Below, in pieces: positions 10,552 to 22,600 of a stretch of DNA of 64,000 nucleotides (positions are counted from its first letter, which is position 1; the number at the start of each line of letters is the position of its first letter). The notes below the pieces were generated by a model. That model saw only the letters and a program-made list of their open reading frames with translations. It did not search any database and was not told where the DNA came from. Location: NCBI GenBank assembly GCA_036346355.1, contig CM070576.1:58327712-58391711 (forward strand), read 5' to 3'. Made by a program: the position numbers and the translations under genes. This stretch comes from Rhipidocladum racemiflorum. Lineage: Eukaryota > Streptophyta > Magnoliopsida > Poales > Poaceae.

Positions 10552-11226
10552 TAGGCATGAAACGGAGCGGATAATATTTGGATCGTATCCGTATCTAGTA
10601 TTCGTTTTTAGGAAATGGTAAAAGAATCTGATATTCGTCGGATACATATACGGATACTGATAATTATCCGGATCGGGCAGCCGGATACCGGAGTGGATAT
10701 GGGGGAGGTGATATCCGACGGATACGGATATCCGGTATCCGGATACTCAGAGCAGGGCAGCAGGCTACACAGCCTGCACTGCAGGCCCACCCTGGCACCC
10801 CAAGGCCCAAGCGTCAAAGACTAAAGATTCCAAGCCTCCAAGCAGCGGACGGCAGCCCACGCGCCATGCAAATTATCTATAAACATTGAACAATGTGCTC
10901 CTATGTTAAGATTTCATTACGTTATGTTTGTTGTGAACACTATTTTATAAGTTTTGTTATGTTTGTGGATTATGTACTCTAAATCCTAATATTCTGTATT
11001 GAAACTTGTGTTTTGGCGTTTACATATTATCCAACTAAATATTTGGTTTCGTTCCCGTTTTCGATCCGACTCCGATTACTATCCGTTTTATTAAATTATC
11101 CGATATCGATTCAATATTCGATCCGTTTTTAAATTATCCGTATCCACATCCGCTTCCGGGTGAAAAAAATGTGATCGGATATGAAAATATCACTATCCGG
11201 CAAAGTCCGCTCCGTTTTCATCCCTA
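10552..11226. mobile_element. Non-autonomous hAT element, 675 bp, upstream of the CLE gene
   Basis: Inverted ends are TAGGCATGAAACGGAGCGGA (left) and TCCGCTCCGTTTTCATCCCTA (right, 21 bp listed by its key bases). They are flanked by an 8-bp duplication with one mismatch: GGTGTAAG (10544-10551) and GGCGTAAG (11227-11234). Subterminal regions are rich in GGATAC, GGATATCC and ATCCG motifs, typical transposase-binding clusters. No transposase is encoded. Confidence 0.85.
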
Positions 11227-11257
11227 GGCGTAAGTAGGTGAGGGCAGTAGGCGCTAC

Positions 11258-11502
11258 CACGGTTTCGAATTTCACCAAAAAATAGTGAAATCTGTTTTTT
11301 TGGGTACGAAAATACACTTGATCCAATTAAATTTGGTTGGATTCATTTGAATTTTATCCAAAAATTCAAATTTCAGCCATATTTTGTAAAAAAAAATTCA
11401 GATTTTGCCCAATCATTTTGTCCCGAAATTATACGAAATTTCTGAAATAACGAAATTTTGGTGGGTGCCGAAACAAAATTTTAAACGAAATCCGAAACCC
11501 TC
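11258..11502. mobile_element. hAT-type MITE, 245 bp
   Basis: Ends CACGGTTTCGAA and CCGAAACCCTC are imperfect inverted repeats flanked by a perfect 8-bp duplication, GGCGCTAC (11250-11257 and 11503-11510). It is rich in GAAATTTCG-like words and resembles the elements at 25597-26085, 41268-41720 and about 50224-50552. Confidence 0.8.
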
Positions 11503-11510
11503 GGCGCTAC

Positions 11511-13001
11511 CAATGAGATGAGGTCCCCGTTTGCTGAAGTGTGAAATGATGTTCTTTTATAGTGAGCCAAAGGAAACGGATGGTTGAGGTGGTCACGCAG
11601 TTGACTCTACGGGAAAAAAAAACAGCAAATCTAACTCATGTTGTGCCGTGCAATCTACATGTGTGTGGGATTATGATATTGGTTAGTTATGGCTGTATTT
11701 TTCTGTTGATCGTTTTGTATTTATGTGTGGAATCCGATGCTAATCGTCCAACAAAAAGGGTAGCAGCATTTTATTTCTTGGTGGAAAAGCTGAGCTTGTT
11801 CATTTGGCTTTGGTGATAACTCAATTCTGTTGTTCAGCTGTGGTGAGATCATGCAGTGTGCAGCAGACAACCACCTTTGTAATCTGTACAGCACATCCAT
11901 TGGACCTAGCTTGCGTGATACCGATAAAGTTTGAAAAGAAATGCTACATTTTTATCTTTCTGTCCACTTTGATGATCCTGTCATTCTCACACTAGCTTTC
12001 AGTCGGCAAAGGGTGGTTCGTACCATCCTATCCACCACCAATCCTGTTTCTTGCTGGCTCTACTCTACATGACGGTTTTTGCGGTAGGAAGAACCTTCGT
12101 ATCATGCACAGGATCACATGCAGTTAAACAGGACTGTAAGTTAAACAGCTCCTTTTTAACTGTCCGGTCATAAAATGACAGGTATATTTTTCGGGAGTAT
12201 TGTATAAAAAAAACAGCACCAATGTTTTTACTGTAGCAAGTGCTGCATTGCACATTCTTGAGCGTTCATTCGTTGGATCAGACAACTCTAAGATATAGGA
12301 ATTGTTTAATTTGCAATCCCTATTCAAACTGCACGGGACCCTATCCTCGTAGCATGTACTCTCAATGCATGGTCAAAGATGATACGATTACACAATCTCA
12401 ATATAATTACATAGCTAAGATGATACAATTTTTTTGTGTGTCTATGTATCATTAAAAAAACATTAACTGATTTTATATCATAAAATTATTCATTTTTTGA
12501 TCTTGGATCACATCTACAATCCACGCTCCCCCAGCTCGTATCCAATGTAGCCATCATCACTCTCCTCCCCATCGAGTCTTGACTCGCCATCCCTACAGTC
12601 CGTGTTGTTGCCCACTTCATCATCCCCTGCTGTCGCTGCCACTCGCCACCTCCTCTCTTGTTCTTGACCGGCCTCCATCTCATTTTCTCCACCCTTCTTC
12701 TCCATCCCTGACGGCTGTCGTCGCTGCTGAATCCACCACCCGCCTCCCTCCATCTACTACTATTCTTTTGATCTTGTTATCTCCACCGACCTCCACCGTC
12801 GCCTTCTCCTAAATCCGAGCCTCGGTGAATTCCAAATCTTAGTCTAACTGAACTCTAACTTAAAAAAGTTCGATGGAGATAGAGGTGTACGGACATACGA
12901 ATCATGATGCAAATCGAAAATTAAAACTCATTGATATAAAAAATAATTCGACGGATTTGCAACGATTCCGTTTTTGTTTTTATCTCAAAGATGATAGGAT
13001 A
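11511..13001. other. No gene recognised
   Basis: Mostly AT-rich. At 12500-12810 a C/T-rich block opens reading frames of up to about 79 codons on both strands, but they are low-complexity and match no domain I know. Confidence 0.4.
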
Positions 13002-13256
13002 CTAGTTATATGCCCGTGCGTTGCTACAAAAAACAAAATTGATAACGAAAAATAAAGATTAAAAAATAAAAAAATTATTTCACAAGATCAAACATCTATC
13101 TTTAACCCGTTTAACTTGCAAAAGCTAATTAAAGCAACGCTTCGTTTCTTGCGTAGGGCAATTAAGCAACGCAATTAAGCAGAGCAATTAAGCAGCAATT
13201 AATGACGTGAGAAGAATGGACCACTGCCACCAAGTGCTGCTTTAGAATAGTAGAGA
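13002..13256 (-). mobile_element. Helitron-like element, 255 bp (second copy)
   Basis: On the minus strand it starts TCTCTACTATTCTAAAGC after host A and ends GCACGGGCATATAACTAG before host T, the canonical A/T insertion context of Helitrons. It is homologous along its length to 9020-9276, including a GCAATTAAGCA repeat cluster. Confidence 0.75.
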
Positions 13257-13419
13257 TACGAGGACGGCAGTAGAGCTGGCACGTAACGCTTTGCAACATC
13301 TCTCCTTGTTTACGTGCAAAAGTAGGGACGGCGGGCGGGTCACCTCATCCCAGCCCAGCTAAGGACTGGAAGAACAAAGGCTTTTCATGGGCTCGGCCCA
13401 ACCAAGGACGAGAGAGGGG

Positions 13420-13421
<2 letters not shown>

Positions 13422-13456
<35 letters not shown>
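13422..13456. repeat. (GA)n microsatellite in the 5' region of the DUS2-like gene
   Basis: An uninterrupted AG/GA run lies about 180-215 bp before the start codon at 13639. Such runs often fall in plant 5' UTRs and are bound by BBR/BPC GAGA factors. A regulatory role here is inference. Confidence 0.9.
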
Positions 13457-13459
<3 letters not shown>

Positions 13460-13638
13460 CAGAAGGCTGTATCACTGGAGGACGCGGTGCCCTGTTCCCG
13501 CAGCAACAGCGCGTACGCCGCCAACCCCCAATTCCCAGGCTAAACATTCGCCGCGGACTCCTCGTCCCCCAAAATTCCCGGGCAAAAGGAGGGAGCCAGA
13601 GGCGGAGCGGCCGCGGCGACGCGGAGAGGCGAGGAGGG

Positions 13639-16600
13639 ATGGAGTATCGCAGCAAGCTGGTGCTCGCGCCCATGGTCCGCGTGGTAACTCCTCCCCTCAA
13701 TCCGTTCCAAACCCTCCCTCTCAAATCGCAGCAGCGTCCACTGAGTTAGCTAGCCTTCTCAACTTTGGGAGGGCACGTGAGTTAGCAGCTTAGGATCCGA
13801 GTTTTAGCTCGGAGTTCTGGATCCTGGATTTAGGCCTCCGCAAATCTAGAACCGGAAGCTTTAGATTTCGACTTGTGCGCGCGGAGTGAATGAGCAGCTT
13901 GTCTTCTCGGCGCATGGTTCGATGGGCGACGTCCGTGTTGCAAACCGTGGTAGTCAAATCGTTAGCCTGAGACCTCTCTAGTTGGAAATCAGAGTTTCGC
14001 ATAGATGCGGCTCTAGGGGAATGGAGCCATGGTGTTTCTGCATGTATGAGAATTTTTTTTTTTTTTTTAAACGAACAGGTAGGAGAGCCGCCCATTATCT
14101 CTACTATATAAAGTGAGAGTTTCTTCCCACGTTATTTCATCAAAATTACCAGTTCTGCCATTCTTTAATTACCCACCTCTTTAATTAACCACTCCAGGTG
14201 TGGATAGAAGACAGCACACAAGACCATTCTTTAATTACCCACCTCTTTAATTAATTAACCACTTCAGGCGCAAGAAACGGCTTTAACGCTTTTATTTACA
14301 TAGAAATATAGAAATACTGCTTCAATAGTATCCTACTGTATAAGGTATTATTTGCACAATATATTTTCGTAATAACAGATGATTGCTCAAAATGTAGATA
14401 CCATTGCAAACGCACGGGCACCTTAATTATCCGCCTCAAGTTCAAAACTTATATAAGCATAAGAAAGCACAAGCCTGGCTAGCAAGATGAATTGATTTTG
14501 GATACGTGAGCCTACATGTTATACCGGGCCAGAGAAACGCTCCAACTTTCCAAGCTCCATCCAAATTTCTCCAACCTCTGCTCCTCCTCGAGACTCGCTC
14601 AACTACCGCACGAGCACCCACTACCCATGAGTAGTTTCCCTTCCTTGGAATCGTAGTAGTGTTAGTTAATAATTATTGCTTCATTACAATGCATTTTTCC
14701 GATGCACCTGCATGCATATACACACTCTCTTAAGCGCTTATAAATTACAAAGTACATCTTCATCTCCTCGATCGTACGTAGCAAACTCGAGCACAACCAA
14801 ATAGATCAAATAGTTACAAGCCGAAGCCGCCCACCCTCGACGAAACGATCAATGGAGGTTTAGCCGAGCAAGCCTGGTCTGGGCGCTGAAGCTGCGGAGG
14901 CCGCAAAGGCATACCTGGTCACTGTCGGCAAATGCCGGTCACGTGCAGACTTCGGCTTTTACGAGGCCTTGAAGAGCGCCGCCGCGACGCCGCCGAACGC
15001 TGAAGTGAGCGTCCTGTCGGCAATGAGGCAGCCGCCGCATGGAGAGGAAGCCGGAGGAGGCGGTGGATCCGATCCGTGGCGTGCTTTTTCCGCCTCATCC
15101 GCCCATGCCGCCGCTTCGCGACCTGGCTGGACGCTGCACGGCTAGTATCCGCAAAGAGGTCGCCAAGCATTGCCGAAGTTTGGGTCTCGCTTAAGTGAGC
15201 GCGGCGCGCTGGCCGATAAGTCGCCACGATGCTATGGCTCTATCACAAAGATCCCGGCGTGGAGGAGCTCTCGGTTTCAAAGATCCCAACGAGGCTAAGA
15301 TCGCTATCGGCCGTGCCAGAGCCGCCGCTACGCCTTGTGGCTCTCGCTCACAGACGCCCATCGAACCGCGCACGGGCCATGATGAAGGCTCCAGGTGAGC
15401 GGTGGCCTCATGATCTTTCGTATGCGGATTTGACGCTAATCCAAAGCCGATTTCAAAGATACTCCGCTTCGCTGGTCCACGCTGGCTAAGCCGCTTCGCT
15501 TTAGTGGAGTCGCTTTTTTATATGTACTTCTTTCCATTAGGAATACTACTATATTTTACTTTCAAATGAACGAAAATGTGACGCCGATGTAAGGGCATTT
15601 GTGGAAGATTATTTCATATTCGGCCTTAGCAACTTTGGTAAGTATATTTAGGGACCATTTCACATAAAGAATTTACTAATCATGGATGGATCTACGTTGT
15701 TTAGTTGAAGTCAACCGGCAGCCTACAATCTCTAGCCTAACACATGTTAATGTTATAAGTGCATATGACCCCGACGGCCTTTTTTTTCTTCCTTGAATCC
15801 ACACGTGCAAGTCTCTACTATATAAAGTGAGTTTCTTTCCACGCTATTTTATCAAAATTACTAGCTTCGCCATTATTTAATTACCCATCTCTTAATTAAC
15901 TACCTGTGTGTGGATAGAAGACAAAGACACAAGACCATTCTTTAATTACCCACCTCTTTAATTAATTAACCACTCTAGCGTAAGAAACTAAGCGCCGTAA
16001 CGCTTTATTTACATAGAAATATAGAAATACCGCTCAATAGTATCCCATCAACGTATAAGGTATTATTTGCACAACATATTTTCGTAATAGCAGGACAACC
16101 GTTCAAAATGTAGATACCGTTGCAACGCACGGGCACCTTGCTAGTATTGATAAACCAGGAGTAAAAAAAAGAAAAGAAAAAAGGTACAGACACCGGTCCC
16201 AAGTCCCAACCATACACCACTGGCGGGGAAGGAAGAGGAACCACTCTGAAACAACTGGCTAAGCAGCCTAACACCAAGGCTAGGGACAAACACCAACTAG
16301 CACGACACCGAAACACCGACCAGCTCACACGCACGCAGAACGCACACCGTGGCCAAGGGAAGGACAACGCCCCCTACCACCTAAAACTCTGAAGCTCCAA
16401 TTGATGATCAAGTTTGACAAATGCAGAGGATCACCATTGCACAATGCTTGAGAGAGAAGAATAGAAGCGATGGCATGGAGAGCCATAGCTCCACCACGGC
16501 TGAATAACCACGGCTCTTGCAAGGGCTGAAGCTTCTATGAATGAGTAGCTTGTTTCTCGATTGATGAACTAATTTATCTGTTCGTTTGAGCCTTAGCTGC

Positions 16601-19600
16601 CTTAGCTGTGAGATCTGAGATTGTTTGGATCAATAGGGTGGCACTTGAATTAGATCCATAATGAGTATAAATTTCCCCTGATTGGTGTCATTGTTGATGT
16701 TCGTATTTAAACCAGAAACTGTTTATGGCTGGACAGCCAGATGTTGAGAGAAGTAGTGTCCTGAGCTAAGGTATTAATGCTGCTGGTTTATTTGATTGAT
16801 GAATTTTCTTTTCTCATGCCGCATCTTGGAAAGTGAGATTACTGGCTGTATATTGCTGCTGCCTAACGAAGGATTGAATGAATCATGGTCCATGCATTGC
16901 AAGCTATTGTTGTATTGTACAAGTATTGGAAACATCAGGCATGTAGTGTGTGGAGTAAGATTCAAATGGTCAAACATCGTTTTGTTGAATGCAGTTAGGA
17001 CTACCTTTTGTCAATGCTAATGACATGGAACTTTTATTATTCTCCTGTATTTCTGCTTCTAATAAGTCTCTAGGGATATAATTTCTGTTGCCAAATTAAG
17101 GAGCATTACTGTACCTTTTTGAGATAGATAGATACCGATGAGTTCCCATCATAGTTGTCACGGCATCGCCTAGTTGTCGCGGCGGCTAGAGGGGGACACC
17201 AGGACAGCTTGCCTCGACTGGAGGGGGCCGACGCCAGTCATAATCGCACCAGGACTAGCGATCGCCTGATCCGGCCGCATCCGGGTGAGACTTGGCAGCG
17301 GGGAGCACCGAATCCTGTGGGAGGTCGCCAGATCTGGCCGCATCCAGGTGAGCCGGAGAAGGCGTCAACACCAGGAGGGAGGAGAGGCTTCGGTGGCGGC
17401 ATGGGGAGGGAGAGGCGGCTCGGGGCCGATAGCTTGTTCGTGAGCAGTGGGGGTTGGGGCGGAGGCGACGGTTGGAAATGGAGAGAGAGAGATGGGTGGT
17501 GTGAGGCGAGATCGCCCTCGAGCTATCGAACACTTAACCTCATTGGATTTGGAGGCTAGCAACGATTCGCCGATGGCGCCGCGATGCTAGCATCAAGCTC
17601 AATGAGATAACAGAAGAACCATTCAAATAACTTCGACCACGATCCGGTATTCCCGTGTATGCGACCCGAACTGCCAGGATCGCCCAGCATCTGGTTTCCA
17701 CCGTTATCACAACTCAATTTGCATAAAGGGCAACGAACTCAAAACCCCACAACCTGACACGCGAACGCGAAGCACAACAAAGCGACTAAACCAAAGCACA
17801 AAGACAAACCTGACAACCACACAACTAAAACAACTCAACTAGCATGCTAGACAAAAGATGATGCAACCTAAACCAAGATAGCACAAAATTAAAATCGGCA
17901 TGACCTTCCTAGATTCTAGGACATCCGCTCAAGAACAAGAAAGCTTGATATAGCATGATAATATGGAAAGGATAAAAGCAACAAACAAGCATGATAAGGA
18001 CATCACAACAACCACGATCAACGGGGAAGAATACCAAGTCTTCGAAGCCACACAGGACATGGTATTTAAAGCTAGCTATACAACAAAGGGAGTTTAACCA
18101 ACACATTAGCAAAATATGACATCTCCTAGAGTGTTACGCCTTCAACACTTCCGGCGTGATTATGTTTTATCGCGATAACCTCCTACTCAGTGTCCGCCAG
18201 ACCGAGAGCGAAAGGGGAGGAACTCATGACCCTCCCGATCTCGCTTTGAAAACCACAAAGCGAAGCATGATGCGAATGTACTCTAAGACTACCCAGTGGT
18301 CCATATATGACCGACTCCGAAGGGTTATGCATTTGGGTACGAAGGAATAAATTGAAGAGTAATAGTGCGGAAAGCATTAACATTTGTAATATGAGCATAA
18401 TGACTAAGCATTACAAATTTTAAAGCGATTATTGACGCCTTCTAACATGAAGTTGAAAGGTAACAACACTAAAGTAAAAGATTTACAACCATTTTAAAGC
18501 TCAAGTACACGAGCCAGGAATTTCAAGTTATTACTACGTTGAGTGTCGGATGGCCGTGGCGTGCTCATATCCGAGAGCGGCAATTCGAATAAACGATTAA
18601 CCTGCGAGGGAAGCGTGATCGCATACGACATGTGCCACAAAGTACACCTATGTCAACCCCTCCCATCCATACCCATTCGTTGAACCATCTTCGCCGTGCG
18701 GTCAGAGCACCTTACGCCCCGCCGGCGACAAGCCCGCTTGGCCCTCGGTCGGCCGCCTCGCCCACGTCCAACCGCGTGTGGCATGATCCATCGAGCGGCA
18801 TGTGATGAAAGAGTGGCTTACCCAACCATAGGGCATGCGATCAACCTAATGGTGCTCGATCAACATAGCACACAACGGATCGGTCCTTAATTGACACAGT
18901 ATACGCCAAGCGAGTCTCCATACCCAATTGATCCTACTCTCCGCTTGCGCCGATCATTAATGTCTACCTTCCAAGTAACATGGTTGAACCATTTTCCAAC
19001 ATAGTTCACATGTGTAGTACTTAGTACTCTGTGATGGAACCGCCCACCACTTCTGGCCCAAACCCGACCTCTAAGCAAACTAAGCATGGACACATTGTAT
19101 TTACCCATAAGCTAGCTCCAAAGGAAAGGTTCAACAAGTGTCAAGGAGTGAGTGTGCGAAATTAGGTTCTACTACCCTTACCACCATTGACTCGATGCTT
19201 CAACCTAATCATTCAGCATTTTATTCACCAAAATAAACATATATAAAGGGTTGAACATGCTTAGGTGCTTGCACGATGTACATCGGATCCTCGGTAACCA
19301 GGCTCGTGATCACCTCGACCCGCAGGCGTCACCTCCGGGAAGCGATCGTTTCTACTACGATGACAATGCAAGATGAAATGAGATGCATGTGATGCGAGGG
19401 AATGACAATTAAAGAAAAATGAGAGCATTCATCAAGTAAAAATGGAAACAATGCGAATCCCACAAAAGCAGTCAAACATCAATACGATTAGCTCACACTA
19501 CTACGATCCAAACCTTCATAGCTAGTGATTTATTTGACATCAACCCCCAAAGAAGTTATTAAGGTACACTACGAACGAGCATAAAGACCCTAATGAATTC

Positions 19601-22600
19601 ATTTATCATGGACTAGGGGCTTGGCCATATGAAAGAAATCCAGGACACGAGCCTAGCATAACCCTCACGGATTTCGGGTCAGAAACATAATGATCTACAA
19701 GACAAGACATTTGTCCTCAGGACCTAAACCCAACTATATTCAGCGACGTAACAGAGAGCAAAGCTAAACCAAAACAAAACTACCCGCACAACCACATTAT
19801 TCTCTCAACCTTGCCTCTTCTCAACACAAGCAAGCAAGTGCTCAAACCATCCCAATTAACCGCTTATAGGCATAATTTCTAGGAAAGTAGACTAGAACAG
19901 AGTATAAGTAGTAAAGGTGAGCTAAAAGAAAGAAAGCGTGATCTCGATCACGAGAATGCAAGGGTTTCACCATATACTCGGTTAGTCGCACATACGTCTA
20001 CGAAGCATTAAACGGGAACACATACACCGCCCGGCTCTCATGACACTTTAATAGAATCAAGTTGGATGTTTGGATCGGTGGGGCTCGATCTGCCAGACCT
20101 CGAGGATTACAAAGAAAGAGCAATCACCACCACGCTAGGTTGTTTCTTTTTGTCAGAGATGCATGCCAAGGTATTTGAGCTTAGTCACTCGACTCCTTCT
20201 TGCATGCAGATCGGTTGGAACTTGATGTAGACAACTACTGTAATTCTCAGTAGCAGGTGGAAGAAATGCGGCGTCGTGCTTTGAAGCAATATACGAATGA
20301 ACAAGCCGACTACTTGCTTCTAGGTCTCCAACGCTGAAAGTAGGAGATGAAGATGAGTAGGCGTCGAGTGGTTGAAAAGTCTGACAACCAGAAGAGAAGG
20401 GAAGGGTTAGTTCACAGAGGGACTTCATGGCAGTGAAATGAAATATGCATGAGTTCGGCGAATGATGATTCAATGTGCGTTCTCTCTCGCTGACATTGAA
20501 GAATGGATCTGTGATTTTGATTTGTAGTCAAGAGAAACAAGAAGAATGGAAGGTCCTAAAGCATCAAGCACTCTTCAGAATGACAACATCAACTTGGGGC
20601 AAACCCCAAATGCACCCCAAATCCCAACCATGGCCGACTGGGGCTAGAGAGAATGAGAGAGAAATGGAAAAAAGGGGAGCTCTGCGTACCAAGAAGGAGG
20701 TGGGAACGCCACGAGGAGGAGGTGGCGGTGCTTTCTGCCTGAACTGGAGGAGCCGAGAGAGACGGCGCCGCCACGGGAGTAGAGAGGCCGAGAAGCGGTA
20801 TGCGTCCGGCCTGGGAGCCGAGCCGGACAAGCGCGAGAGGCGGCGGCCGGTGAGAGCGGCGTCGAGGCGGCCGGAGCGGCAGCGTCGAGCCAGACAGTGG
20901 CGCCGGCCGGCTGCAGGAGAAGCTGGCCAGGCGGCGACCAGCCAAGAGGCGGAGGGCAGCGAAGGCCGCGTGGAGGCGCGGCCGAGCCTAAGCGAAACAA
21001 GCGGCGTCGGCGGCGTCGTCAGTGAGGAACGAGGAAGGAGAAACAAAAGAAAGAATGCGTGAGGGGAAGAAGCGAGTGGAGAAAGAGAGGAGGTGGAAGT
21101 GGGAAAAATATGATTTGTGAAATGACCTTCCTACCCTCATGCCACACATGGAGAAAAACTAGAGCCATGACAGGTGGGCGATGTGGGGGGGGGGGAGGGT
21201 TAGGAAAAAAAGGGTGGGCCAATGGGCCGGCAAGTGGGAGAGAGTTAGGGAAAAAAAGGGAGGCCAATGGGCCAACCAAGTGGGCCGAGTTAATTTCATA
21301 TCATATGAGATATTATTTTCTTTCATATGGGTATATTTAGTTATTTTCATTTCATATGAGATTATTTATTATTTTCATCGTCTAATCACCGCCTAGGCGT
21401 CCAGGTCGTCTAGGCTCGCCTCGCCTAGCCGGACCGCCGTGACAACTATGGTTCCCATGCCTGGATTGTTGAATACATAGCAGTTGTCCTCCACAACTTG
21501 CAGATATTTTCACGAGATGATTTACTCAACATCTGAATGCATAGTTGTATGTGGTATCTAGTATCTACCTTATTTTGTTAATTACTTTTTGTAGGGTACT
21601 CTGCCATTTAGGCTACTGGCTGCTGAATATGGTGCTGATATTACTTACGGAGAAGAAATAATAGATCATAAATTTTTGAAGTGTGAACGTGTTACAAATG
21701 GTATTGCAGTTCAATTGACATTTAATATTCTATTATGATCTCGCTACTGTGACCTCTGTATTGACAGTTATGTTATACACTTCTACTCTTAAATTGCTGT
21801 CAAGATCTTGCGTATCATAGTATTATGGGTAACTTTACTCCAATAATGTTGCATTTGAACTAGATGATTCGAAATATTTATCTTAAATGATTATTGGATG
21901 GTAAAAGGTTGGTATTGAAGATAGAAGGAAACACATGTTTAGATAACTTCACAGGTGTAGAATTAGATAATTTATAAAGTGAGCTTCTTGAGTTTACCTG
22001 TGAGTCTGGGGAACCTTGACACCTGCAGGGTTTTTTTATTTGTTCTGTATGCTGTCCAGATGTGTTGGATTTGTGTGGTATCGTTCCACTCATGCTAATC
22101 ATGTTGTTCAATGTTGGCAAGAATCTCTTGGGACTACTGATTTTTTGGAGAGAGGGACTGATAATGTAGTGTTCCGGACTTGCCCACAAGAGAGGGACAG
22201 GGTTGTATTCCAAATGGGCACGTCAGATGCCTTGAGGGCACTTAAAGCTGCTCAGATTGTGTAAGTCTTATTTCTAAAATTATTTAATATCCAAATTCTG
22301 AAATAAACTAAAAGTGCACTGGGTTACTAGGGCCAGGGGTGCTACCTGAATAGTTTGATCTGATCAACATCTGGGCATTGGATTAGTTGTTTTAACGTCT
22401 CCTGCTTTGCATCTTTTCGTTACTCAGTTTTTCATCCTTACCAGGTGTACTGATGTCGCTGCTATAGATATCAACATGGGTTGTCCAAAGTCATTCTCTC
22501 TCAGTGGAGGAATGGGTGCTGCATTACTCTCCAAACCTGAGCTTATACATGATGTACTTGCTCTTATTGTTTGTGTTTTACTATTTTCGTACTCTGGAAA

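Noticed and set aside
12514..12812. Acidic/Trp-containing frame as a gene fragment
   Set aside because: Open on both strands in a C/T-rich block, no domain, no exon boundaries.
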